64,000 nt of DNA from Candidatus Obscuribacterales bacterium (GCA_031292355.1 JARLHI010000003.1:62001-126000); one strand, 5' to 3'; counted from the first letter of the stretch, positions 27,201-36,447 are shown. Numbers and translations are program-made. The notes: generated by a model not told the origin, from the letters alone.

Positions 27201-28524
27201 GGCTAGATCCTTTTTTTTGGAAGTTCGAATGACGTTTTGTGAGTTTTAGATGCGGCGGAAGTGGTGCAGAAAGTGTTTGTTGTTGAGCCTTCAGTTCAAC
27301 CGGGTATTCGCGTGGAATATAGTATGGCGCATAAAGATAAGTATCGGATCCATAGTAGCGAGTATTTAGATTTGTGCCCCAGGCGCGCAGATGTGCGTCA
27401 CCGGGTTTGGCTTTCAAACCCATTAGATGTTTGAGATTATTCGCACTCTCTTGAGTAAAAGCGTTTTGTAGAACGGTGTTATTTTTCGCGCTAGTTGCTT
27501 GAATTTGAGCGGCAAAACCTGTGCCAAATGGCAGTTGTGGTGTGCGGCTGCTTTCACGATTGTGAAAATTGATCAGGCCAGCAGATTGCTTGTTGATTTT
27601 GTCGAGTGACGACTGCAGTACTTCGTCTGAATCCACCGGTCCGCGTTTGCGAATCTCTTCGTCACCGGCTAGTTTTAGCAAACACAATTTTGCATAACGA
27701 CCGTATGTGCCGAAAGGATCAATGGCATAAGTTGTTCTAAATTCTTCAAGGGCCGCCGGCCGTTCATTTTCTTGCAATTTAGTGATAGCTAAATAACTGT
27801 GAACTCGTGCCATATCTGGAGCCATGGCGCAGCACTGCTCGAAATCGTCTTCAGCTCTTTGATAATCGTGCACATTATAATGGTCGATACCGTGGTTGAT
27901 AACAGCGATCAAACTTTCTGTTTGTTTTAGCGCAGCGGAGCTCTGTCCCGACAGTATTTGGTCTGAATTTTGCGCACTTTGAGAGGAGCTCTCGTCTGGT
28001 GAGGTCACTGTCGCTTGTGGATCTACAATCTTTGCGATCTTTTCCAGGCGAGTTGTAATTGTAGTAGTGCCATTTGCAATTTTTCCGAACACGAATTGCT
28101 CGAGTCGCGCGACACGCTGCTCCATATTTTCTTTGGCAAAGGTGCGAGAAAAACATTTGTTCTCAACAGAATCTACCGACACATTCGAAGCAGCACCGTT
28201 CTGTGATTTCTCCTTTAAATAGAGATGAATATCTGAATTGTCGCCTTGGTTCTTTTGAGGGCTAGAAGAAATTGGATTGTTTAAACTAAAGGTTGCAAGA
28301 TTGCCACCATCGGCAATATCATGCGGAATCAAGTTGGCATAGTCCATTTTAAGGTTTAAAGGTGCGGGGAGTCCATTCTTGTCAGGGCTCGGGGATTTAG
28401 GCAAGGCAGAACCAGAATAGCTATTATTACCTGGTGCGCCCGAATCTGCCGCCCGACATTCCTGCTGCAAGAAAGATGCAGATAGGAACAGAAAACACAT
28501 TATGACAAGCGGTGCCCGCCACAT
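27193..28524 (-). CDS. Secreted TPR-repeat protein
   Basis: The ATG follows the decarboxylase stop codon directly (TAG-ATG). A signal peptide (APLVIMCFLFLSASFL, cleavage after A-C-R-A-A-type residues near 26) leads into a disordered region with a short heptad segment (MEQRVARLEQFVFGKI). Two TPR motifs follow near residues 205-270: AVINHGIDHYNVHDYQRAED, then MARVHSYLAITKLQENERPA. The C-terminal 150 residues are Asn/Pro/Tyr-rich and unrecognised. MEQRVARLE-x-x-x-F-G motifs recur in secreted proteins of this kind of organism, by my recollection. Together with the coiled-coil gene downstream it suggests an envelope complex. Confidence 0.75.
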   Translation of the reverse strand: MWRAPLVIMCFLFLSASFLQQECRAADSGAPGNNSYSGSALPKSPSPDKNGLPAPLNLKMDYANLIPHDIADGGNLATFSLNNPISSSPQKNQGDNSDIHLYLKEKSQNGAASNVSVDSVENKCFSRTFAKENMEQRVARLEQFVFGKIANGTTTITTRLEKIAKIVDPQATVTSPDESSSQSAQNSDQILSGQSSAALKQTESLIAVINHGIDHYNVHDYQRAEDDFEQCCAMAPDMARVHSYLAITKLQENERPAALEEFRTTYAIDPFGTYGRYAKLCLLKLAGDEEIRKRGPVDSDEVLQSSLDKINKQSAGLINFHNRESSRTPQLPFGTGFAAQIQATSAKNNTVLQNAFTQESANNLKHLMGLKAKPGDAHLRAWGTNLNTRYYGSDTYLYAPYYIPREYPVELKAQQQTLSAPLPPHLKLTKRHSNFQKKGSSHG

Positions 28525-29370
28525 CTAGACTTTCTCGCGCAGTCCGTGTACTTTCGTTTCCGCCGAAGCGAAGGTCATTGACTCAGCCTGTTGCGCAATT
28601 TGAGGTTTCAAATAATCAAAAAGCACACGCCCGTAGGGCAGGGTGAGGTCAGCAATAAAGTGACTGCCACCAATTACTTTTTGCACCGGTAAATCAGCTA
28701 CTGGTGCGTTTACATGAGGTATGAGGTGTAAACGTGCCGGTCCGCTCCAGGCACCTTTTACATGAACATTAGTAAGGTTGAAAGCCACTAGCTGCGCGAT
28801 TCCCAGGCTACCATCAACATTTGGAATCAATTTCAAATTGACGTGCGTTTTGCTCAACTTTGTTCTCATCATCTCTTGCGCTGTCACTGAAGAGTCGGCT
28901 GGCAAAGACATCAGATCGTTGTGCTTGTAACCCATGGTGCCCATCGCCACTCTTTCGCCCGCGTATTCGAGTGTTCCGGTCAGAGTGTCTGAGGCGACTA
29001 TTAGTTTAGGATTAGCGTGTTTCTTTGGAAATCCCCAGATTTCGCGACCACCGGCTATCGGCGGCTCGCAATCAAGGTACATCTGGGCGACGAAATTTAC
29101 GGGCTCACCATTGAACTTGCAAGGGATCACAATTCCTGACTCAGTGTAATCACCAAAGCCCGAGCTATCTGGCATGCGAATAAATTCGTATAAAACAGAG
29201 TTGCTGCCATCCGGCACTAGCGGCTCAGGCACGGCGTCACGGATTGCTTCTGGAGACGACAAATAGGTGACGATGAAGTATTCGCGGTCGACGAATCGAT
29301 AAGGACCAGGCGGAAAGCTTGGACTGGAGATAGGCATTGAAGGCTGCTTGAGGATTTCTTCGATTTTCAC
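28525..29370 (-). CDS. adc: Acetoacetate decarboxylase
   Basis: Converts acetoacetate to acetone and CO2, or acts on a related beta-keto acid. The Schiff-base lysine pair is seen in EIWGFPKKHANPKL. Other family motifs are GPYRFVDREYFIV, VPEPLVP (the Glu-Pro-L segment) and YTESGIVIPC. The start is a GTG with GGAGAG six bases upstream; an ATG lies 11 codons in. At 281 residues it is slightly longer than the clostridial enzyme because of the head. It is directly followed by a secreted TPR gene with no spacer, an unexpected partner. Some Adc-like proteins are aldolase-dehydratases, so the substrate is not certain. Confidence 0.88.
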   Translation of the reverse strand: MKIEEILKQPSMPISSPSFPPGPYRFVDREYFIVTYLSSPEAIRDAVPEPLVPDGSNSVLYEFIRMPDSSGFGDYTESGIVIPCKFNGEPVNFVAQMYLDCEPPIAGGREIWGFPKKHANPKLIVASDTLTGTLEYAGERVAMGTMGYKHNDLMSLPADSSVTAQEMMRTKLSKTHVNLKLIPNVDGSLGIAQLVAFNLTNVHVKGAWSGPARLHLIPHVNAPVADLPVQKVIGGSHFIADLTLPYGRVLFDYLKPQIAQQAESMTFASAETKVHGLREKV

Positions 29371-29480
29371 TGCTTGCTCTCCATTTGACTGGCATAAAAA
29401 GTGACCAGAAGCTTACGCCGCTGCCAGAATATGATACGAGGAGCAGCTTGTTCTTGATCGCCTGTGGACCGTATATTCAC

Positions 29481-29520
29481 AGAAAATAAAACAGTCGCCG
29501 CGGCTAACCGAAGCGACTGT
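29481..29520 (-). terminator. Intrinsic terminator after the DEAD-box helicase
   Basis: On the minus strand ACAGTCGC (29513-29520) pairs with GCGACTGT (29491-29498), with a further CGG/CCG pairing inside the loop, followed by TTTATTTTC. It lies 38 bases after the helicase stop. Confidence 0.8.
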
Positions 29521-29557
29521 CTTTGAACGTTAGTGGAGTTCTCGACGTTACTCGAAC

Positions 29558-30733
29558 TTAAACAATGCGGCGTCTTCCGCCGGACTTCATACGTCTAGCT
29601 GGCGAAGGTCTGCGACTACCACCACCTTGAGGACCATTTGGATCAAGCTGACGACCAACGACTTTTTCAATATCGCGGATCATATAGCGTTCGCCTTCCG
29701 AAACGAAAGAGAAAGCTACTCCAGAGCGCCCAGCACGACCGGTACGGCCGATTCTATGAACATAGTCTTCTGGTGTTCCAGGCAAGTCATAGTTGATGAC
29801 GTGGCTGATTGAGGGCACATCTAGACCGCGAGCGGCAACGTCTGTAGCGACGAGCACGGGGAATTGTCCGTCTCTATAACGAGCAAGAGTTTTTTCGCGT
29901 TGGCTCTGGCTGATATCGCCGTGAATTTCTTCAGCCATGATTTTGGCATCGCGTAAACGATTAGTTACCCATGAAGCTTTACGACGAGTCTTGGTGAAGA
30001 CGAGAACCGAATTCATATCGTGATCAGTAATCAGTTGAGCCAGAAGTGCATCTTTGCCAAACTCATTGACGTGGAATATTTTCTGCTCAATTTCAATGGG
30101 CTCGATTTGCTTTTTGTTGACCCGAACAGTGTATGGATCTTTCAAGTACTCGGCAGCCAAGCGCTCGACGCGATTGTCGAAGGTCGCTGAGAACATCAAA
30201 GTTTGACGTTCTTTAGTGATTCTGGCGATGATTTTGCGGACTTGCGGCATAAAGCCCATGTCTAACATGCGGTCTGCTTCATCGAGAACTAGAATTTCGA
30301 CTTTGGAAACATCACATGTTCTGCGGGTTACATGGTCCATCAGTCTGCCTGGTGTTGCCACAACGATGTCCACCCCGCGAGAGAGTAAACGAATCTGTTT
30401 GTCGTAGCCAACGCCACCGTATAAAGTGACACACTTTAATTTGGAGTATTTAGCAAATAGTTGGAACTGTTCTTCCACTTGTGTTGCCAGTTCTCGTGTT
30501 GGCACTAGAATCAAGGCTCTTGGTGTTTTTTCTGGTTCGCCCAGACATTCGATTATAGGTAATGCAAATGCTGCTGTTTTGCCGGAACCAGTTTGAGCTG
30601 ATGCCATCAAGTCCCGACCAGATAGTGTTACGGGAATTGATTGAAGTTGAATATCGGTTGGTTCGACGTAATTCATTTCTTCAAGGGCGCGTAAAATCGA
30701 CTTGGATAGACCAAGATCAACGAAATTTGTCAA
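29558..30733 (-). CDS. DEAD-box ATP-dependent RNA helicase, RhlE/DeaD-like
   Basis: RNA-unwinding enzyme with all family motifs in order: the Q motif (PTDIQLQSIP), A-Q-T-G-S-G-K-T, P-T-R-E-L-A, T-P-G-R, D-E-A-D, S-A-T, the A-R-G-L-D segment and H-R-I-G-R-T-G-R. The short, Arg/Gly/Ser-rich tail (GGGSRRPSPARRMKSGGRR) is typical of RhlE-type proteins and likely binds RNA. The start is a TTG with AAGGA seven bases upstream. A leader of up to 340 bases precedes it, as is common for cold-induced or autoregulated helicases. Such proteins act in ribosome assembly and RNA decay, especially in the cold. Confidence 0.93.
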   Translation of the reverse strand: MTNFVDLGLSKSILRALEEMNYVEPTDIQLQSIPVTLSGRDLMASAQTGSGKTAAFALPIIECLGEPEKTPRALILVPTRELATQVEEQFQLFAKYSKLKCVTLYGGVGYDKQIRLLSRGVDIVVATPGRLMDHVTRRTCDVSKVEILVLDEADRMLDMGFMPQVRKIIARITKERQTLMFSATFDNRVERLAAEYLKDPYTVRVNKKQIEPIEIEQKIFHVNEFGKDALLAQLITDHDMNSVLVFTKTRRKASWVTNRLRDAKIMAEEIHGDISQSQREKTLARYRDGQFPVLVATDVAARGLDVPSISHVINYDLPGTPEDYVHRIGRTGRAGRSGVAFSFVSEGERYMIRDIEKVVGRQLDPNGPQGGGSRRPSPARRMKSGGRRRIV

Positions 30734-31074
30734 TGTAAATCCTTATTTGTAATTGCAAATGGCCAGCTGGCCTGCTTCTTCTTGTGTAAGTTCTGAAACC
30801 TTACAGACGGTTGGTTTACCTTTCCCTAATACTTAGGGACCTGCGCAAAAGACGGCGACAAGTTTCAACCACCTTTTTTGTCCAGAATCAATCGAATTAA
30901 AGCATGAAAGAGTGAGCCTGTCAAAGTTCTCAAGTGTAGAAGCCCTCTGAAATGGCATTCTTTGCTCTCGACAGTGGAACAAAGTGGCTCACGAGTGCGA
31001 CTCTAGGCTGGAGCGTAATAAAGATACAAAACACGACAAATAATCTAAAACAGTCTTAAAAGGAGTAAATTGCC
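30734..31074. promoter_or_regulatory. Divergent control region between DEAD-box helicase and CsbD genes
   Basis: 341 bases without a gene. It holds a perfect inverted repeat CCCTAA-TAC-TTAGGG at 30824-30838, about 90 bases before the helicase start, which could be an operator or a leader hairpin. Both flanking genes are of stress-response type. No clear -35/-10 pair was found by eye. Confidence 0.4.
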
Positions 31075-31284
31075 ATGAGTTGGGATGTTATCAAGGGTGA
31101 CTGGAAGAATTTCTCCGGCAAAGCCAAAGAAAAATGGGGAAAGCTTACCGACGACGACCTTAAAGTCATCGACGGCAAGAAAGACCAGTTTGTTGGCAAA
31201 ATTCAGTCGCTTTACGGTCATGCTAAAGACAAGGCCGAAAAGGAAGTGGATGAATTCTGCGCAACACATCACGTGGACGCATAA
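31075..31284 (+). CDS. CsbD-family stress protein
   Basis: A 69-residue, highly charged helical protein of the CsbD family, often induced in general stress; its biochemical function is not known. Motifs are the head W-D-x-I-K-G-x-W-K, then G-K-A-K-E-K-W-G-K-L-T-D-D-D-L and a later DGKKDQFVGKIQ. AAGGAG eight bases before the ATG is a strong ribosome site. The gene stands alone with its own strong terminator, fitting high, regulated expression. The single Cys near the end (EFCATHHVDA) and the His pair are not usual for the family. Confidence 0.92.
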   Translation: MSWDVIKGDWKNFSGKAKEKWGKLTDDDLKVIDGKKDQFVGKIQSLYGHAKDKAEKEVDEFCATHHVDA

Positions 31285-31320
31285 ACAGTTCGTGTCGATT
31301 TGACCGAATATTCAGAATCT

Positions 31321-31356
31321 ATGATGCAAGAAAATGGATTTCTTGCATCATTTTTT
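31321..31356 (+). terminator. Strong intrinsic terminator after csbD
   Basis: A 13-base perfect stem (ATGATGCAAGAAA with its complement at 31339-31351), a 5-base loop and six T at 31351-31356. It separates csbD from the convergent secreted-protein gene. Confidence 0.93.
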
Positions 31357-31381
31357 AGGCAAACTGCTCACATATAAAGCT

Positions 31382-32275
31382 TCAGTCGATGTGGGGGTGG
31401 TTGTTTTCTGTGTGAAAGATTGGCTCAACAGGAGCATCTTCGGCTCTCAAAATAAACGGTTTTGCATTCTCCAACATAATTGGTTTGCCATCAAAGCCAC
31501 CGGCGAAAATCATATAGTTCTGTCCTTCATCAGTCAGCTGGTAGTACAACTTGCCCTTGCCCAAATTGGTGTCATTCTCCAGCGATTCACTATTTGCAAG
31601 CTGCTGAGGCAATTCCGCTTTCTTGGTAAATGGATTGGTGAAATGACCACCATACTTATCAAGATAACCCCGAGTAAGCTGTGCGATCTTTGTCGGATAT
31701 TGATCTTTGTGTTCCCGAGCGTATTCTTCAATGGCCACTTGCAGAGCTCTTAATTGAGTTTTAACCGCTAGTTCAGCGTCAATTTCTGGTGCTTCTTTAG
31801 GACCGAAATGTAATTTGCCCTGCCTTTGTCGTATCAATGTAATGAGGTCGTCAAAGTGTCCTGTGCCTTCATTGCCCGCAAAACTCGATGATATTTTCTT
31901 TACTGCCATCAGCTCTTGCTCGGCAAGCCCCCAATCCGCCTGCAAAATGGCGATTTCGGCCCTGATTTGATGAACTTCTGCTTCGATGCGACCTTTTGTT
32001 TCTGCTTCTGGTTCTGCGTTTGCGAGCTTCGCAATCTCTTCCGCCGTTTTCTTTGCTTTATCCAGTTGTTTTGCGTGTACTTCTCGGTCCGCCTGCTGCG
32101 AGAGGACGACGAAAGACACAGAGTTTTCTATTGCCTTTTTGGGACCTTGACCGGTTTTAGGACGGGACTTAGCACTACTTGCAGCGGCACCTTCAGGCTT
32201 AACCGAAGGAGCCGCGCCCGCTGCGCTGACGCTCAAAGATGTTGCAGTAAGCACCATGCAAAGCAGCAGTCTCAT
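31382..32275 (-). CDS. Secreted protein with pseudopilin-G-like C-terminal segment
   Basis: The ATG at 32275 is chosen because GAGG lies upstream and it begins a signal peptide (MRLLLCMVLTATSLSVSAAG). Residues of about 45-145 form an Ala/Glu/Lys-rich helix, perhaps helical repeats. The C-terminal half has VAIEEYAREHKDQYPTKIAQ, then NPFTKK and a late YYQLTDEGQNYMI strand. This is the order found in the periplasmic domain of type II secretion pseudopilins (a helix with D-x-Y-P, then N-P). It lacks the prepilin leader, so it is not a true pseudopilin. The function is unknown. Confidence 0.6.
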   Translation of the reverse strand: MRLLLCMVLTATSLSVSAAGAAPSVKPEGAAASSAKSRPKTGQGPKKAIENSVSFVVLSQQADREVHAKQLDKAKKTAEEIAKLANAEPEAETKGRIEAEVHQIRAEIAILQADWGLAEQELMAVKKISSSFAGNEGTGHFDDLITLIRQRQGKLHFGPKEAPEIDAELAVKTQLRALQVAIEEYAREHKDQYPTKIAQLTRGYLDKYGGHFTNPFTKKAELPQQLANSESLENDTNLGKGKLYYQLTDEGQNYMIFAGGFDGKPIMLENAKPFILRAEDAPVEPIFHTENNHPHID

Positions 32276-32366
32276 TATGTTCCTCAAATATAACCGGCCT
32301 AAATACCAGACGCACAATTGTCCAACGCTTTTAGCAAAACGTCAAAAACTGATGCATTGAAGATCT

Positions 32367-35321
32367 TTAGTATGACATGCCGTAAGAGCTATAAGCGTGT
32401 CTGCGCACCCCTGAACCTGCTGGTGCAGGCGCTGGAGTGACCACACGAGGTTTATGAGCTTTGTGACCTTTGGTGCTTATTGGTGCTACTGAAGCAATTT
32501 CGCTAGTAATGTTGACCCCACTGGTGGCACTGCCTGCGCTACCGGCACCAGTAGTCGGCTTGACTGATTGAACAGATGTAGCAGCCGCTGGTTTCACTTC
32601 CTTCGTCTGGCTAACCACTGACCTATCTGAATCTAAGGACTTTTGATCGATAGCAGCTGTCTGGTTTTGAGCTCGTTCGTCAGGAGCTACCTGAGCCTGT
32701 TTCGGCAGACTATTGAAGTAGCTGAAACTGAAAAATGCGCTGAGTATGACAACAAATGCCAGTCCCGCTATGACGAGCATGGTTTTGCTGGAATCTGTTT
32801 CGTGCTTGATGAATTTGCGTCTGTTTTCACTGAGACGCTGCGAGCGGTCAACATGCTCTGCTGACTCGTCCAATTTGCCGCGTATCGAGCGCATGTGAGA
32901 GCGGTCTGGTGGTGCACTGTTTGGTGGAGTGTCGTGACTAATTTTTGCTGGTCTAACGTTTGGTGTCTTGATTCCATCAAGGACAGAAGCCGGGATTCTT
33001 GCCTCAACTGGAGTACCAGGGAGATTGACAGCAAGTGCTGGCACCTCTTTTAGCGTTGGCAGGTTAGCGTCTACGGCTGGCATTTCTTTTAGGGTCTGAC
33101 TGACGTTTGCTGCTCTTAAAGGAGTTGGAGCAGTCGAGACTCGAGGCGGATGCTGCAAATTTGCGGCGATGCCAGTATGAGACGCATGCACATTCTGACC
33201 ACTCGAAACGTTGGGAGCGGTAGGGACATTAGGAATGTTAGAAGCAGGGTTAGAAGGAGGCGGCACATTCTGTAGGGCTGGTTGAGACGGAAGCGACTGT
33301 TGCGAAAGCACTTTCGCTCTGCGCTCTTGTACGGGCGCTCCATTTTCTGGAGCTGGTGCTAAGTTTGCTTGTCCTGGTTTCGCCGCAGTTGCAGCCGCAT
33401 GTGGAGCTTGCACAATTGACAGCATTTGCGTGTCAGGGCTGGGCATAGCCGCTTGAAGGGCTTCTGCAAAAGTAGCTCTTGCCACTGGTGGCACTGGTTT
33501 AGCGGCGCTCACTTCGGCGGCTGGACCAGATGGGTTTTGCGGAATTGGAGATTTATTTGCAATATTTAGAAGTGGTGATGCAGGAGGACCTACGGCAGAT
33601 ATGGTTGGTTGCTGCACGGCAGAGGTATTTTGAGCTGGTTGCTGATTGGGAGCGACAGGAGTTGACGTTTGCTGTGGTATCGGTTGCGGTGCAACTGATT
33701 GCAACTGTGGTTGTGTCACTAGTGGTTGCATCATTGACCCAGCCGCTGAAGGTGGAATTGGCTGACTGGCAAGCTCGGGTTTCGGTTCTTGGGCTTGCGC
33801 TGCTGAAGCTGGCGCTGAGGCTGAATCTGAAGTGGACTGAGCAGAAGCGGTCGGACCATTCTGAAAGAAAGGCTGTGCGCTCTCCGAATTACTCGCAATC
33901 GAGCTTGCCACCGGCTGTGGTGCTGGCTTGACACTAGATGTCAATGCACTTTGCGTTAATTGTGAATTGAGCGTGCTTAGAAATTCAGACGGGCTCAAGT
34001 TGTGTGGAGTAGCAGGCTGAGGCTTGGCACTGGTCAAAGTGCCTTGAGTTACTTCTGGCCACTGCACTGGATCGGGTTGTGCGCTTTGAGCAGAGACCGC
34101 AGGCAAAGAGGCGCTTGGCGTCGAGCCTGTCGTTGTCTGTGTCTGCAACAATTGCTGATCTAACGGCACAACGGCTGTCGGCAAATGCGGAGTTGGATCA
34201 TCAATAATTTGTTTTCGTGGCCGTGCTTTCTGAGCGGCAGGCGCATCTGCCGTAGTACTAGGAGTATCAGCGCTTGCCGCCGCTCGGTTCTCGACGACCT
34301 GTGCAGCTACGTCTTCTGCCTTAGTCTGAGCGGCTCGGCTTTCCGCTACCAATGTATCTCTGACTTTTTCCAACGCTTCTTTGAATTCAAGCATGGTCTG
34401 GTATCGGTCGTCAGGATTTTTCTCCAGTGCTTTAAAAACAACTGCCTCGAGTTTATTTGATAAAAACAAGTCAGGAGCTGCTTCGGCAAAGGAAGGAGCT
34501 TTTTCATTTATATGTTTGAGCATGATTTGCAACGGCATTGAATCGCCGTTGCTCTGCATTGGATTTTTACCAACCAATGATTTATAGAGCACACATGCCA
34601 GAGAATAGATATCAGCTCTATTGTCTAATTCCAGACCGCGGCATTGTTCAGGGCTCATATAGGGAGGGCTGCCATAAACTTCACCAGTTTTAGTCAATTC
34701 AGCAGCTTGTCCTTCGATCTTATTCATCATTTTGGCGATGCCAAAGTCAACGATTTTGACGAAATCGGACTGGTCATCGAAATTGACGAGCATAATGTTG
34801 CTTGGTTTTATATCGCGATGCAGGACTTCATGCTGATGCGCATGAGCTAGAGCAGCACATGCTTGAATAAAAATGTTGAGGGCGCGAACTGGTTCCAGGT
34901 GATGCTGGTTGAGAATGATTTTGTCGAGACTGGTGCCGTTTAAATAATCCATGACCATATAAGGCTGACCTTCTTCAGTCAAACCAAAATCGTAAATGGT
35001 CAAAATATTGGGCAAGCTCAACCGGCTGGCAGCCTGGGCTTCTAGCTGAAAGCGACGCAGTACGTCAGCGCTGGTCATCATCGTCTTGTGCAGCATTTTG
35101 ACAGCAACAATCCGATTGATCAGGCGCTGCCGGGCTTTATAAACAGTGCCCATGCCGCCGGTGCCGATAATTTCCAAGATATCGTATCGATCAGCAAGGA
35201 CCGTGCCTACCCTTTCGTCCTGGGTAAGCACAGTCAGGCGGGTTTGATCCTCGGGACAAACCGATATGAATCCGCTGTATTCAATTCCGCAGGTCAGGCA
35301 GAGCCTGTTGGCTGCGACCAT
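32367..35321 (-). CDS. Large Ser/Thr protein kinase with zinc-ribbon head, low-complexity linker and one membrane span
   Basis: 984 residues. The first 30 hold a partial zinc ribbon (CLTC, then CPED; the fourth Cys is replaced). The kinase domain (about 45-320) is complete: G-T-G-G-M-G loop, V-A-V-K, HRDIKPSN, D-F-G, and S-P-E-Q in the activation segment. About 520 residues rich in Pro, Gln, Ala and Ser follow, a disordered linker. One membrane span (MLVIAGLAFVVILSAFF, near 850-870) leaves about 113 C-terminal residues outside. No PASTA or known sensor domain is seen there. GGGAG lies before the ATG. It probably signals from the envelope, though the ligand and targets are unknown. Confidence 0.88.
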   Translation of the reverse strand: MVAANRLCLTCGIEYSGFISVCPEDQTRLTVLTQDERVGTVLADRYDILEIIGTGGMGTVYKARQRLINRIVAVKMLHKTMMTSADVLRRFQLEAQAASRLSLPNILTIYDFGLTEEGQPYMVMDYLNGTSLDKIILNQHHLEPVRALNIFIQACAALAHAHQHEVLHRDIKPSNIMLVNFDDQSDFVKIVDFGIAKMMNKIEGQAAELTKTGEVYGSPPYMSPEQCRGLELDNRADIYSLACVLYKSLVGKNPMQSNGDSMPLQIMLKHINEKAPSFAEAAPDLFLSNKLEAVVFKALEKNPDDRYQTMLEFKEALEKVRDTLVAESRAAQTKAEDVAAQVVENRAAASADTPSTTADAPAAQKARPRKQIIDDPTPHLPTAVVPLDQQLLQTQTTTGSTPSASLPAVSAQSAQPDPVQWPEVTQGTLTSAKPQPATPHNLSPSEFLSTLNSQLTQSALTSSVKPAPQPVASSIASNSESAQPFFQNGPTASAQSTSDSASAPASAAQAQEPKPELASQPIPPSAAGSMMQPLVTQPQLQSVAPQPIPQQTSTPVAPNQQPAQNTSAVQQPTISAVGPPASPLLNIANKSPIPQNPSGPAAEVSAAKPVPPVARATFAEALQAAMPSPDTQMLSIVQAPHAAATAAKPGQANLAPAPENGAPVQERRAKVLSQQSLPSQPALQNVPPPSNPASNIPNVPTAPNVSSGQNVHASHTGIAANLQHPPRVSTAPTPLRAANVSQTLKEMPAVDANLPTLKEVPALAVNLPGTPVEARIPASVLDGIKTPNVRPAKISHDTPPNSAPPDRSHMRSIRGKLDESAEHVDRSQRLSENRRKFIKHETDSSKTMLVIAGLAFVVILSAFFSFSYFNSLPKQAQVAPDERAQNQTAAIDQKSLDSDRSVVSQTKEVKPAAATSVQSVKPTTGAGSAGSATSGVNITSEIASVAPISTKGHKAHKPRVVTPAPAPAGSGVRRHAYSSYGMSY

Positions 35322-35447
35322 CGTCTGTTAACTCCCATCTACCCATACTAAATATTCCCTTCAGTATGTCTAATTAAGGCAATTAATCTGTTTTTTTCAA
35401 AAATTTATCTAAGTCCCGGTCAGTGACTGATATTTAAGCCGTATCGT

Positions 35448-35499
35448 GAAATGCCCGAGACGCAGCAATCCTAAACAGGAGTGGCGTCTCGGGCATTTC
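35448..35499. repeat. Long perfect stem-loop downstream of the redoxin gene
   Basis: GAAATGCCCGAGACGC (35448-35463) is perfectly complementary to GCGTCTCGGGCATTTC (35484-35499), with a 20-base loop. It lies 19 bases after the redoxin stop. Neither strand has a T-run after the stem, so it is not a standard intrinsic terminator. It may protect the mRNA 3' end or be a protein-binding site. Confidence 0.75.
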
Positions 35500-35517
35500 G
35501 TCAGACTGCGGTTTAGT

Positions 35518-36219
35518 CTAGTGGGTTACAGCGTCTGAAGAAGCTGATTTTTTGCCATATTTAACTGAGCAACCATAAGATTTGGTTGAAGCAGTGCTGA
35601 TCTTCTTGCCGGCGAGGACTTCATCAAGAGCTTCTTTGACATAGTTTTTGGCAGAAGCGACGTCTTTCACATCCGTAGTGGCTTTGTCGTCGATGGCGCC
35701 TGCATAAACGAGAGTGCCTTCTTTATCGATCACGAACATGTCTGGTGTGGATTTTGCACCATATTCATGACCGACCGTGCCATCAGCGTCAACTAGATAA
35801 GCTGTGGCTTTTGAATGATGTGCTTCGATTTCCTTCTTCAAATCAGCGCCCTTAAAATAGCCCTGTGCATCAGGATTGGAAGAGCAAATTGATAGCCAGA
35901 TCACACCCTTTTTTGTGTAAGCTTGCTGCAGCTTCTGCATATTGTCACTGTCGTAGTGCTTCTTAACGAATGGACAACCAAAATTCACCCATTCAAGAAC
36001 GACCAGTTTGTCTTTGTATTGACTGAGTGAATGCTTTTTGCCGTCTGCATCTTCAAGGGTGAAAGCAGGAGCTTTCTTGCCAACTTCGGCTGTGGAAGTG
36101 AATTCGCTTGCTTGTGAAACAACAGCGTCTTTGGCTAGCGCTTGTTGTGGTTGCACAGAAAGAACGGCCGCTGCTGATACCAGGGATAGTGCCACGGACA
36201 TGAACAAATTGCTTTTCAT
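35518..36219 (-). CDS. Secreted thioredoxin-fold redoxin (AhpC/TSA-type)
   Basis: The ATG at 36219 is fixed by AAAGGAG seven bases upstream and begins a signal peptide (MSVALSLVSAAAVLSV, then Q-A-L-A-K). The domain starts APAFTLEDADGKKHSLSQYK, and the active strand is LEWVNFGCPFVKKHY with a single Cys rather than CxxC. The ending KSYGCSVKYGKK holds a second Cys; I recall the same C-terminal Y-G-C-x-V-K-Y in a family of secreted redoxins. The two may pair as peroxidatic and resolving Cys, but this is inference. A likely role is thiol or peroxide chemistry outside the membrane. Confidence 0.85.
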   Translation of the reverse strand: MKSNLFMSVALSLVSAAAVLSVQPQQALAKDAVVSQASEFTSTAEVGKKAPAFTLEDADGKKHSLSQYKDKLVVLEWVNFGCPFVKKHYDSDNMQKLQQAYTKKGVIWLSICSSNPDAQGYFKGADLKKEIEAHHSKATAYLVDADGTVGHEYGAKSTPDMFVIDKEGTLVYAGAIDDKATTDVKDVASAKNYVKEALDEVLAGKKISTASTKSYGCSVKYGKKSASSDAVTH

Positions 36220-36391
36220 GCAAAAACTCCTTTGTGTTTTCTGTCTTCTCGATCGCAATTAAAGCTACACAGCAAAGAGGAAAGCGATGTAATAGATGTT
36301 AGCGCCCGAGCCGGTTTAAAAGCTCTACTGTCAACTAAATCGTGATGTTGCAATGATAATTTGTCGTCTTTTCAGATTGAAAATGCCCATC

Positions 36392-36422
36392 AAAAAGCGC
36401 ATTTTCGACACGGAAAATGCGC
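36392..36422 (-). terminator. Intrinsic terminator after the TetR regulator
   Basis: GCGCATTTTC (36397-36406) and GAAAATGCGC (36413-36422) form a perfect 10-base stem with a 6-base loop. On the minus strand it is followed by TTTTT. It lies 26 bases after the tetR stop. Confidence 0.87.
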
Positions 36423-36447
36423 CCAGAGACAGGTTTTAGTCGTTATG

